From: Campylobacterota bacterium
GTDB lineage: Bacteria > Campylobacterota > Campylobacteria > Campylobacterales > Sulfurovaceae
DNA: 35,202 bases
Direction: 5' to 3'
NCBI GenBank assembly: GCA_013607775.1
Contig: VCAW01000033.1
Location: forward strand, 1 to 35,202
Each line of letters starts with the position of its first letter. The stretch's first letter is position 1. Positions 1 through 8,333 of this stretch are shown in pieces. The notes under the pieces are model-generated. The model did no database searches. It was not told the origin of the DNA and saw nothing but the letters and a program-made list of their open reading frames with translations. A program made the translations under genes and the position numbers.

Positions 1-111
1 GGTTCTCATAAAAAGCCTTATAGTTTTTTTGATAAAGTTTTAATGTTTGTTGTAAAGTATTATAACATTTATCGAGGTCTAAAGGTTTTTTTGAAATTTA
101 ATTTAGCTTAA
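1..111 (+). CDS. 3' end of an upstream protein (partial, unknown; ends ...YRGLKVFLKFNLA*)
   Basis: Frame 1 is open from the window edge to TAA at 109-111. Confidence 0.45.
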   Translation, partial: GSHKKPYSFFDKVLMFVVKYYNIYRGLKVFLKFNLA

Positions 112-119
112 ATTGTGGG

Positions 120-560
120 TTGTTTTTGGTAATCTGCAAGTGGCTCGGATACAAAGGTAAAAAAGTTGATCTCAATGTCGATAAAACATTTATTCCACTC
201 ACAAGTGATACCTGTAAATTTGGTAAGTGGTTTAACTCCCACTCAGATCATCTTCGTAAAATCCCATCAATCGGACGTTTTGTCACAAGAATAGAAGAGC
301 ACCATGAACACTTACACGACACCTACCAATATATTTATGATATCTTTTTTGAGATGCCTCACAGACGTTCTCTTGTACATAAAATACTCACTTTTAACAG
401 TAAAAAAGTAACGACTGAAGAACGTGAAAAAGCTAAAATATATTTAACCTATCTTAAACATACCTCTAAAGAACTTTTAGAAGTACTCTCTGTCTTAGAA
501 GATAAAGTAAAATCACTTGACTATAATGAACTTAAAACAGTAGTAGAAACACACGCTTAA
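120..560 (+). CDS. CZB-like (chemoreceptor zinc-binding) domain protein
   Basis: 146-aa ORF, apparent TTG start; contains TCKFGKWF...IPSIGRFVTRIEEHHEHLH, resembling the C-x2-GKW...H-x3-H core of CZB domains. Confidence 0.6.
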   Translation: MFLVICKWLGYKGKKVDLNVDKTFIPLTSDTCKFGKWFNSHSDHLRKIPSIGRFVTRIEEHHEHLHDTYQYIYDIFFEMPHRRSLVHKILTFNSKKVTTEEREKAKIYLTYLKHTSKELLEVLSVLEDKVKSLDYNELKTVVETHA

Positions 561-1099
561 TTATTTTTACAAAAATAACGGATAGAAGCAAACCCTTTTG
601 CTCCTACAGCAGCACAGTCAGCTATCTGCTCTTGTGTCAAAATCCCTCCCAATGCAAGTACAGGAATATCTACGGAAGAGACAACTTCTTTTAAGATCTC
701 TAAGCCTACAGCCTTACCTTTGTTTGGGGTATCAAAAATAGGGCTAAATGTAACCATATCTGCACCCAATGCTTCTGCATGTTTGGCTTCATCTTTGCTA
801 TGTGTACTGACAATCACAAATAAGCCCAAAGCCTTTGCCTTTACAATATCATCAAACTGTGTACTTGTAAGATGTACCCCATCGGCATGACACTCATTTG
901 CTAAAATATACTCACCATGTAAAAGTACTCTCTCAAAATTTTGTGCATTTACAACAAATAATTTTGCATTGTTTACATACTCTGATGTCATTTTGTCTCG
1001 ATAGACTATCATCGAAGCTTTTGTAGAAAAGTACGCTAAATCATCTACTAAAGTATCAAAATTTAAAGTTGTGGGATCTGTAATGGCATACGCTAGCAT
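557..1099 (-). CDS. thiE: thiamine phosphate synthase / TenI-like protein
   Basis: TIM-barrel motifs ADGVHLT, GADMVTFSPIFDTPNKG, VLALGGI. Confidence 0.75.
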   Translation of the reverse strand: MLAYAITDPTTLNFDTLVDDLAYFSTKASMIVYRDKMTSEYVNNAKLFVVNAQNFERVLLHGEYILANECHADGVHLTSTQFDDIVKAKALGLFVIVSTHSKDEAKHAEALGADMVTFSPIFDTPNKGKAVGLEILKEVVSSVDIPVLALGGILTQEQIADCAAVGAKGFASIRYFCKNN

Positions 1100-1372
1100 T
1101 TAACTGGTTTGCTGTTGTTCAAGTATTTTTTGAAGTAGTGCGGTTTGTTTTTGTAACTCAAAATACTTGTCACGGGAGACAATAAAGTACTCTAACAATA
1201 AAACGCCTATCATACCTGGTAACATAGCAACAACTGCTGCAATGATTGCGAAGAAAAAAGATTGTGAATAAAAAGAGAGAAAGGTGCTAAAAGCACCTAT
1301 GAAGACCGTAGCCCAAGCTACGCCTAAAAGAAAATTAATCACAAAACTAAGAGAGGTACCTTTTAGTCTCAT
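1100..1372 (-). CDS. small membrane protein
   Basis: 90 aa with hydrophobic segments and a Gln-rich tail; abuts thiE and lies downstream of atpB. Confidence 0.6.
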   Translation of the reverse strand: MRLKGTSLSFVINFLLGVAWATVFIGAFSTFLSFYSQSFFFAIIAAVVAMLPGMIGVLLLEYFIVSRDKYFELQKQTALLQKILEQQQTS

Positions 1373-1380
1373 TGATTTAA

Positions 1381-2106
1381 TTATACAGCACCCATTGTAT
1401 CAATCACTGGATCTGGTGCTTTTTCATGTTCTTCATCAATCGCTACTGCACCTGCAAGGTATACATAGATAAGAATCATAAATACAAACGTCTGAAGCAA
1501 TGCTGAGAACGAAAGTAAAAGGTATGCAGGAAGTGGTGCAATAAATGGTACTAACATAAGAAGTACCCATAAGAACAAGTCATCCCCTTTGATGTTACCA
1601 AAAAGTCTGAATGAAAGTGAAATAATTCTTGAAATATGAGAAACGATTTCGATTGGGAACATAAGTGGAGCAAGGACTTTTACAGGACCAGCAAAGTGTG
1701 CAAAATAATGTACAACACCATTTTCTCTGATACCTTCATAGTTATAGTAAAAGAATACCATAAATGCCAAAGGCAAAGTCACGTTAATGTTTGAAGTTGG
1801 AGATTCAAACCCTGGAATAATACCAATAACGTTTGATACAAAGATAAAAAGTCCAACTGCAGCTACGAGTGGTAGATACTTACGTGCAAGATCTTCACCG
1901 ATAACATCTTTACCCATAGCAATCACACCACCAAGGTATGCTTCCATAACATTTTGTGTACCATTTGGTACGGCTCTAAGGCTTTTTGTAGCCATTTTAG
2001 CGATAAGTAGTACGATAACAGAAACTAAAAGTAAATGCGCCACCAATACTACTGAGTGGTTGTGCTCTCCAAAAATACCGCCAAGGCAAGTAAATACACC
2101 TTCCAT
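1381..2106 (-). CDS. atpB: F0F1 ATP synthase subunit A
   Basis: [41 protein letters not shown]...[15 protein letters not shown] is characteristic. Confidence 0.95.
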   Translation of the reverse strand: MEGVFTCLGGIFGEHNHSVVLVAHLLLVSVIVLLIAKMATKSLRAVPNGTQNVMEAYLGGVIAMGKDVIGEDLARKYLPLVAAVGLFIFVSNVIGIIPGFESPTSNINVTLPLAFMVFFYYNYEGIRENGVVHYFAHFAGPVKVLAPLMFPIEIVSHISRIISLSFRLFGNIKGDDLFLWVLLMLVPFIAPLPAYLLLSFSALLQTFVFMILIYVYLAGAVAIDEEHEKAPDPVIDTMGAV

Positions 2107-2138
2107 AAAACATCCTCTTGTATAAAATAATTGTGGCG

Positions 2139-2144
2139 ATTATA
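2139..2144 (-). promoter_or_regulatory. -10 box (TATAAT) upstream of atpB
   Basis: Minus strand reads GCTATAATCGCC about 30 nt upstream of the atpB ATG. Confidence 0.5.
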
Positions 2145-2163
2145 GCTTTTTAGTACTTAGAAT

Positions 2164-2952
2164 TTACTGTAATTTCTCTTGTCCAAGCCTATAGAGTGCA
2201 AAATCATATTTAATTGGGTCACTCTTATCAAACTTTTTCAACTTTTCAGTCAATTCAATTGTCGCTTTCATGTCATAGGTTTTTCGTTTAAGTAGTCCCA
2301 AACGTTGTGATACTTTAAACGTATGCGTATCAAGAGGCATAAGTAAGTCTTTTTTATCTATTTTCGACCAAATCCCCATATCTAAGGCATCACTACGTAC
2401 CATCCAACGCAAATACATCATATAACGTTTATAGGTACCCATCCCACTCATTTTTTGAGGGACAGAGCCCACAAGAAAATCATAGCCCCTACTTTTATGG
2501 CTCTGCATAGATTTTAATGTTTCTATAAAACACCATAAGCCATCCAATACATTTTCTTCTTTTTTATAGCCTTCATAAAAGATATTTTCAATACTGTCTA
2601 CATCTCTAAGTCGCTTAAGTGTAATAAAAAGTCTGCTTACATCTTCTGCATTTTGAAAACGGTAGTAGTGTGATGAAAGTGTATGTTTAATCGTTTTATC
2701 AGAAGCATCAAGAAGTGAAAAATCCAAACTTTGTAAAAACTTGACGATGAGCCTTGCGTTACCATAAGCAAAAAGTGCACATATAAGGGCAATGGTTTCG
2801 TCATTATGTTGCGAAGCTATTAGGAGGGGGTCTGGTTTTTCTAAAGAGATTTCAGCGCTGCTATTACGAGCTTCAACCTCATTGTCTAAAAGTATTTTTA
2901 TTTTTTTAAATGTCATAGGTTTCCGTAGGTCGAGGTGTCCTCTCCCCGACAT
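2164..2952 (-). CDS. TIGR02757-type (DUF2400) family protein
   Basis: FAYGNARLIVKFLQSLD...HYYRFQNAEDVSRLF...DTHTFKVSQRLGLL; start site uncertain. Confidence 0.75.
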   Translation of the reverse strand: MSGRGHLDLRKPMTFKKIKILLDNEVEARNSSAEISLEKPDPLLIASQHNDETIALICALFAYGNARLIVKFLQSLDFSLLDASDKTIKHTLSSHYYRFQNAEDVSRLFITLKRLRDVDSIENIFYEGYKKEENVLDGLWCFIETLKSMQSHKSRGYDFLVGSVPQKMSGMGTYKRYMMYLRWMVRSDALDMGIWSKIDKKDLLMPLDTHTFKVSQRLGLLKRKTYDMKATIELTEKLKKFDKSDPIKYDFALYRLGQEKLQ

Positions 2953-2955
2953 AAA

Positions 2956-3678
2956 TTAAAATGTAAAGTGTTCACCTAAATAGTGTTTACGTACATTTTC
3001 ATTATTTTTTATCTCTTCAGATGTACCTGTGGATAACATTTCTCCTGCACGCATGACATAGGCTCTGTCACAGATACTTAGTGTTTCACGTACATTGTGA
3101 TCGGTAATCAAAATACCCATGTCCAACTCTACAAGTTGCGCGATAATATTTTGTATATCAATCACCGCAATAGGATCAACCCCTGCAAAAGGTTCATCAA
3201 GGAGTAAGAACTTAGGCTCTCCTACTAAAGCACGTGCGATTTCTACCCTTCTTCTTTCTCCACCACTCAAACGAATCCCTAAACGTGAACGAATAGGTTC
3301 AATGTTAAAAATTTCAAGAAGTTTCTCTATACGTGGTTTAATGGTCTCTTCAGATAAGTCCAATGCTTCAGCTGCGATGAGCAGATTTTCTTCCACACTC
3401 AAATCTTTGAAGATGCTCGACTCTTGTGGCAAGTAGCCTATGCCCATTTGTGCTCTAGCACTCAATGGAAGTTTTGTAATGTCTTCACCATCTAAAAAGA
3501 CTTCACCTTCAGTAGCATCGGTCAATCCACATACCATATAAAATGAAGTTGTCTTACCTGCCCCGTTAGGTCCAAGAAGTCCTACTATCTCTTTAGATTT
3601 GACGCGAAGAGAGATATCATGCACGATTTGTGTTTTTTTTATGGTTTTAGCAAGGTTGATGGCTTCAAGTGTATGCAT
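2956..3678 (-). CDS. lptB: LPS export ABC transporter ATP-binding protein
   Basis: Walker A GPNGAGKTT, signature LSGGERRRVEIARAL, Walker B FLLLDEPFAGVDPIAV. Confidence 0.95.
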   Translation of the reverse strand: MHTLEAINLAKTIKKTQIVHDISLRVKSKEIVGLLGPNGAGKTTSFYMVCGLTDATEGEVFLDGEDITKLPLSARAQMGIGYLPQESSIFKDLSVEENLLIAAEALDLSEETIKPRIEKLLEIFNIEPIRSRLGIRLSGGERRRVEIARALVGEPKFLLLDEPFAGVDPIAVIDIQNIIAQLVELDMGILITDHNVRETLSICDRAYVMRAGEMLSTGTSEEIKNNENVRKHYLGEHFTF

Positions 3679-3679
3679 T

Positions 3680-4102
3680 TTAACTCTCTATCTTATAAAT
3701 TCTACCATCTTTGGATGGTTCTATCTCAATCGTGACAACATTATAACCAACGCTCACTAAAAAGGCTTTAAGTGCATCACTTCCCCACTCTACCATATGC
3801 CAACCAGACTTCTCAAACTCTTCAAAAAGCCCCATTTGCATAAACTCTTCGTGCTCCAGTCTATAAAGGTCATAGTGGTAAAGATTTGCATCATTTCCAC
3901 CCTCATAACACTGCTGCAATGAAAATGTAGGAGAGGTTACTTCACCCTCAATACCTTTTGCTTTGGCAACAGCTTGTGTCAATGTGGTTTTTCCCGCTGC
4001 CAAATCTCCACGGAGAAATACGATAGCGTTTTGAGGCAACGTTTGATTTAGATACTCAACAACTTTGTTTAAGCCATCAAGTGATGCTTGTATCTCTTTC
4101 AT
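3680..4102 (-). CDS. tsaE: tRNA threonylcarbamoyladenosine biosynthesis ATPase TsaE
   Basis: FLRGDLAAGKTTLTQAVAKAKGI...VTSPTFSL...YHYDLYRLEH. Confidence 0.93.
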   Translation of the reverse strand: MKEIQASLDGLNKVVEYLNQTLPQNAIVFLRGDLAAGKTTLTQAVAKAKGIEGEVTSPTFSLQQCYEGGNDANLYHYDLYRLEHEEFMQMGLFEEFEKSGWHMVEWGSDALKAFLVSVGYNVVTIEIEPSKDGRIYKIES

Positions 4103-4104
4103 TT

Positions 4105-5091
4105 TTAATTTTTAATTTTTAATTTTTGTGAAACATCTGCCATAAAATTCAAATGTTCTCTGGCTTTCCCACTCTCAAGCTGAGCTTCAACCATAGCAAT
4201 GGCTTCGGGAATGTCTATCACATCTCCATCTACAAAAAGTGCAAAAGCAGCATTGAGTACCACTATGTCTCTTTTAGCCCCTCGTTCTTCACCTGAGAAT
4301 ATATCTCTGGTTATTTGCGCATTAAACGCAGCATCTCCACCAAGTATCGCCTCTTTAGGAGAAAGTTTAAATCCAAAAGTCTCTGGGTTTATCTCACCCT
4401 CACTGATGCGTCCTGCAGAGACATAGGCAAATGCTGTGTTGGTGCTGATGCCTATCTCATCCATACCATCAAGACTGCTTACGACATATGCCTGTTTGGT
4501 ATCTAGCCCTAAAAGTGCTTCTGCCATGACCTTTACATAAGAAGGGTCAAACACACCTAAAAGATACTTCTGTGCACCTGCAGGATTGGTCAAAGGACCT
4601 AGAAGGTTAAATATCGTTCGATGCTCTATGGATTTACGTATCGGCATGATGTGTTTCATCGCAGGATGGTGGTCTGTTGCTGGGAAGAAACAAAATCCTG
4701 TCTCTTCAAGCATTTTGATTTTGTTCTCTATGCTCAAATCAAGATTTAATCCCAAAGCTTCAAGTACATCTGTAGCACCTGAGTTGGAGGTAATGCTTCT
4801 GTTTCCATGTTTGGCAACCACACGCCCCACAGAAGCCAACAAAAGTGATACCGTTGTAGAGATGTTAAAGCTTCCGCTTTTGTCTCCACCTGTACCCACA
4901 ATGTCTATGGCTTTATCTCGGAGTTCCTCTGAGAGATTAAGTTTGATAGAGTGCTCACGCATCACAGAGGCTGCTGCAGCGATATCCTCTCCACTCTCTC
5001 CCTTTTCATAAAGGTCTATGAGAAATTGACGCGCCTCGTTTTGAGGCATTTCATTGTTAAATAGTTTTTCAAATTGAGATTTAATGCTCAT
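4105..5091 (-). CDS. trpD: anthranilate phosphoribosyltransferase
   Basis: DIVGTGGDKSGSFNISTTVSLLLA...KHGNRSITSNSGATDVLEALG. Confidence 0.95.
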   Translation of the reverse strand: MSIKSQFEKLFNNEMPQNEARQFLIDLYEKGESGEDIAAAASVMREHSIKLNLSEELRDKAIDIVGTGGDKSGSFNISTTVSLLLASVGRVVAKHGNRSITSNSGATDVLEALGLNLDLSIENKIKMLEETGFCFFPATDHHPAMKHIMPIRKSIEHRTIFNLLGPLTNPAGAQKYLLGVFDPSYVKVMAEALLGLDTKQAYVVSSLDGMDEIGISTNTAFAYVSAGRISEGEINPETFGFKLSPKEAILGGDAAFNAQITRDIFSGEERGAKRDIVVLNAAFALFVDGDVIDIPEAIAMVEAQLESGKAREHLNFMADVSQKLKIKN

Positions 5092-5092
5092 T

Positions 5093-5338
5093 TTAAAGCT
5101 CCTTTACGAACTCTTCTTTTTGGCTTTTGGGAATCGTCTTTGTCTTAGGTATCTGCAACACTTCATAGTGCTTCGCACCTTTAAGATACTCTATCGTAAT
5201 CTTATCACCAATCTTTACATCTTTAGATGCCTTGGCTTGTATATCGTTAATAAATACAACACCTGATTTTAGCATATCTGTAGCTATAGTACGGCGTTTC
5301 ACTACATTGACAGCTGAGAGCCATTTGTCTACTCTCAT
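5093..5338 (-). CDS. S4 domain RNA-binding protein (HslR-like)
   Basis: MRVDKWLSAVNVVKRRTIATDMLKSGVVFINDIQAKASKDVKIGD. Confidence 0.85.
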   Translation of the reverse strand: MRVDKWLSAVNVVKRRTIATDMLKSGVVFINDIQAKASKDVKIGDKITIEYLKGAKHYEVLQIPKTKTIPKSQKEEFVKEL

Positions 5339-5571
5339 TGCTTAAACATCTCCTCAGCCAACTTCGCTTCCATCACACCCTTCATGGTAAGCCCACCATC
5401 TTCAGAGATATACTGTTCCTCTTTAAGATTTTTAAAGACAGACTTACACTCTTTCATGTCGAACATACCAGTCTCTACCAACATTTTTTGAATGTCTGAA
5501 AGTGTCTCTTCAGGCTCTTTTTTCATGAGTGCCAAAAGACAGACACGTTCAACTACATTTTCTTCATTCAT
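5335..5571 (-). CDS. hypothetical protein; start probably internal Met MNEENVVERV
   Basis: Track ORF extends to 5625, but ATG at 5571 is preceded by GGAGTAAAT and the extra N-terminus would be translated through hairpin DNA. Confidence 0.6.
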   Translation of the reverse strand: MNEENVVERVCLLALMKKEPEETLSDIQKMLVETGMFDMKECKSVFKNLKEEQYISEDGGLTMKGVMEAKLAEEMFKQ

Positions 5572-5667
5572 ATTTACTCCATTTAAATGCGACAAGTCGC
5601 ATGAGCCAACTGCTGAAGTTGTCACAGTGACAACGTAGCAAATGGACTTTGTTCATGTTGCGTTCTA

Positions 5668-6861
5668 TTAATGTAAATCCGCGTTTAATTTTACTTCTCT
5701 TGTACTTCTTCTAACAACTATCTCACCTGTAGTAGAGTTTTGTCTAAAGTGAAGTCCATTGAGTCCTTGGAACTCGTCTGCACGGAATGTTGTTTTAGTG
5801 TCTAGCTTAGCATCTGGGTTTGCCTCTTTTATTTTAGCCAACTCTTCAGGTGCTACTTTTACTTTAGTCCCCGCAAAGATAGCTACACCACCATCAATGA
5901 TACACGCATCACCAAGAGGGATACCACACGTCGAGTTTGCCCCAAGAAGTGTGTTTTCACCAATACTGATAGGGTTACCGTCTGTTCCAGAAAGTACACC
6001 TAAAATACTTGCTCCTCCACCAACGTCAGAACCACTTCCCACGATAGCCGAAGAGGAAATACGCCCTTCAACCATCACAGAACCAAGAGTACCAGCGTTA
6101 AAGTTGATGTATGATGCACCTGGCATAACCGTAGTTCCTGCTGCTAGTTGTGCACCCATTCTTACTTTAGAGGCTTCAAGGATTCTTGTATTGTCCGCAG
6201 GAATCACATGTTGTAAGAATCTTGGGAATTTATCTACAGAGTCCACTGTTGGGTAAGTTCCATATAGTTTCATCTCTATTTCGTTGTCTCTTAGGTAGTC
6301 AAGCTCGTAAGGTGTATTCCCTACCCATGCAACGTTAGACAGGATGCCAAATGCACCATTGAGGTTTACTTTTCTAAGTTCTGCTTTACTTTGAGACAGT
6401 GCGTAAAGTTTTAAGTACACAGCTTCTACTGACTCAGGATTTGCATCTTCAAACAAGAAAACGATTCTAAAGTTCTTACCAATGTCTTCCATGTTTGCTA
6501 ATGTTTTAATGACCTGAACATTTTTGTGTGCATCCCCTGTTGCTTCTGCTAAGTATGGAGCAAAAGCTGCCATTGCATTGTTTACAAAGTTTTCATTGAT
6601 AGTCGCTACAAATTCAGAACCTGAAAAGTCAACATCTATTTTAGCTTCTTGCAGTGCTTTGATGAACACTGCCGCTGAACCAGAGTTCTCTTTCCAGTTA
6701 ATAAGCCCAAAGTTTGCCTGTAAAATCTTCTCTGCATTCTTTTGCCCTCTGTCTACACGTGCAATACCAAATGCCATAGGCTCTTTGTACCCTGCTTGTG
6801 AAGTAACTTCTGTTACCAATGCTTTAAATGCGTCTGTTGTTTGAACTGTTTCAATTGCCAT
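5668..6861 (-). CDS. dapD: 2,3,4,5-tetrahydropyridine-2,6-dicarboxylate N-succinyltransferase (long form)
   Basis: Left-handed beta-helix segment RMGAQLAAGTTVMPGASYINFNAGTLGSVMVEGRISSSAIVGSGSDVGGGASILGVLSG...LLGANSTCGIPLGD. Confidence 0.9.
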   Translation of the reverse strand: MAIETVQTTDAFKALVTEVTSQAGYKEPMAFGIARVDRGQKNAEKILQANFGLINWKENSGSAAVFIKALQEAKIDVDFSGSEFVATINENFVNNAMAAFAPYLAEATGDAHKNVQVIKTLANMEDIGKNFRIVFLFEDANPESVEAVYLKLYALSQSKAELRKVNLNGAFGILSNVAWVGNTPYELDYLRDNEIEMKLYGTYPTVDSVDKFPRFLQHVIPADNTRILEASKVRMGAQLAAGTTVMPGASYINFNAGTLGSVMVEGRISSSAIVGSGSDVGGGASILGVLSGTDGNPISIGENTLLGANSTCGIPLGDACIIDGGVAIFAGTKVKVAPEELAKIKEANPDAKLDTKTTFRADEFQGLNGLHFRQNSTTGEIVVRRSTREVKLNADLH

Positions 6862-6888
6862 TGAATTCTCCTGTAAATAATTAGAGCG

Positions 6889-6894
6889 ATTATA
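6889..6894 (-). promoter_or_regulatory. -10 box (TATAAT) upstream of dapD
   Basis: Minus strand reads AAAGTATAATCGCTC upstream of AGGAGAATTCAATG. Confidence 0.5.
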
Positions 6895-7121
6895 CTTTTT
6901 TTTTCTTGTTCATTTGCTTGTGAAGAGATATATCAATCATTTCTCATTTCTACTCATTCCACAACTGTGTTATTTATAGGCATCTCCACGAAAACAAATG
7001 CACATCTAATCATATTGGGAATGCATACGAGTATCTGCATAATTTATGAGTTATTCTGTTGCCTGTGTTTGAGTATGCGTTACCACAGAGGACGGATGGG
7101 AACGAGATAGCAGTAAAATCT

Positions 7122-7142
7122 GTAGGGTGGGTCACACCCACC
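7122..7142. repeat. REP-like hairpin (GTAG foot): GTAG GGTGGGT CAC ACCCACC
   Basis: 7-bp perfect stem; shares GTAG foot and GGTG/CACC ends with other copies in the window. Confidence 0.75.
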
Positions 7143-7226
7143 ACATAAGGTTTGTTGAAAACAATCACACTTTCGCCGTAAGGGCTAGAGAATATTGTGT
7201 AAATTTAAAGAGTTTTCATTGTCACC

Positions 7227-7793
7227 CTAAAGTTTATAAACTTTTATAAAATAAATAGCATAAACAATACCAAATAGTATTGCAATAGGAAGTCCAAAAA
7301 TTAATATAATTCCGTACATTTGTTCTGCATGTCCACCTACTAGAGGGTAAAGAGTAAAATTGAGCACATGTATAGCTATAGAAATGATAATACTTACTGT
7401 TGTTATATAAAATTTAGTTTTTATGTAGGATTTACTATAAAGAAAATGCATCACAGTTCCGAATATAGGCAGAAATAGTGTAAATCCAATGTACTCATTA
7501 AAAATACCCGTATAATAGGGTGCATCTGCATATGAAGATTTCTGAAAAATAAAACCAATAAATGCCAACAGTGCCAGTTCTGAAACTATTTTTGCTGTTG
7601 TATTATGATTTTTTGTATCTATTGATGAGTTATTACCAAAAAGATTGATGCTAGTAATAACAGGTACAAGTAGTCCTGATATTAAAGCTAGCAATTCTAA
7701 TGGTTCTGCTGAATGAGGAAGTATTTCCCATGTAATTTGAAACACCATAAACCCACCGAACAAAGAGAGTAAAAGTAAAATAATCTTTTTCAT
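7227..7793 (-). CDS. multi-pass membrane protein, unknown function
   Basis: 188-aa ORF with several hydrophobic segments. Confidence 0.65.
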   Translation of the reverse strand: MKKIILLLLSLFGGFMVFQITWEILPHSAEPLELLALISGLLVPVITSINLFGNNSSIDTKNHNTTAKIVSELALLAFIGFIFQKSSYADAPYYTGIFNEYIGFTLFLPIFGTVMHFLYSKSYIKTKFYITTVSIIISIAIHVLNFTLYPLVGGHAEQMYGIILIFGLPIAILFGIVYAIYFIKVYKL

Positions 7794-8057
7794 AAAAAAC
7801 CTTCAACAAGAGTATAAACATTATACTTAGATTACATTAATCCCAAATAGGATTACTAACATTAGTGATATTACTTGCACTTTGGGTGTTTGCAAACAAT
7901 TTACACCCCAAGGGCATTTCCCTGGGTAGTTTAACCATTATATTCATCGATGATTATTTATAAATACTCACAGTACAATAACTTTTGCTAGTTTAGAATT
8001 TCTATTACATAGTTTTGGTTTAATTCAACAATAAGATACAAAAGATACAATTCCCCT

Positions 8058-8225
8058 ATGAAGAAATATTTACGTGGTCATACTAAACAGTACTTTTCCC
8101 TTGCCGTTATAGCGATGTACTCTACTTTACATAAGTTGTGTACGCTTGACAGTAATTACCAGTACCATAAACTTGCCTATGATTTAGTACCCAATAAAAC
8201 TGCTCCTCCTTCAAAAACTGCATAA
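8058..8225 (+). CDS. candidate 55-aa small ORF MKKYLRGHTKQYFSLAVIAMYSTLHKLCTLDSNYQYHKLAYDLVPNKTAPPSKTA
   Basis: ATG to TAA read directly; below the track cutoff; lies upstream of the TonB receptor; no strong RBS. Confidence 0.3.
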   Translation: MKKYLRGHTKQYFSLAVIAMYSTLHKLCTLDSNYQYHKLAYDLVPNKTAPPSKTA

Positions 8226-8333
8226 TTGTAAGGTTGATACTATCAACCACAACACCCATATAAAAACATTATCCATTGTTCATTAATATTGAACTTACAC
8301 ATAATACATATAACACATAAATTAGGAATATCC

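Noticed and set aside
5759-6256. 165-aa antisense ORF in dapD
   Set aside because: Shadow of the dapD beta-helix coding strand.
7794-8333. Cobalamin riboswitch upstream of btuB
   Set aside because: No recognisable B12 box seen by eye; would need an Infernal scan to exclude.
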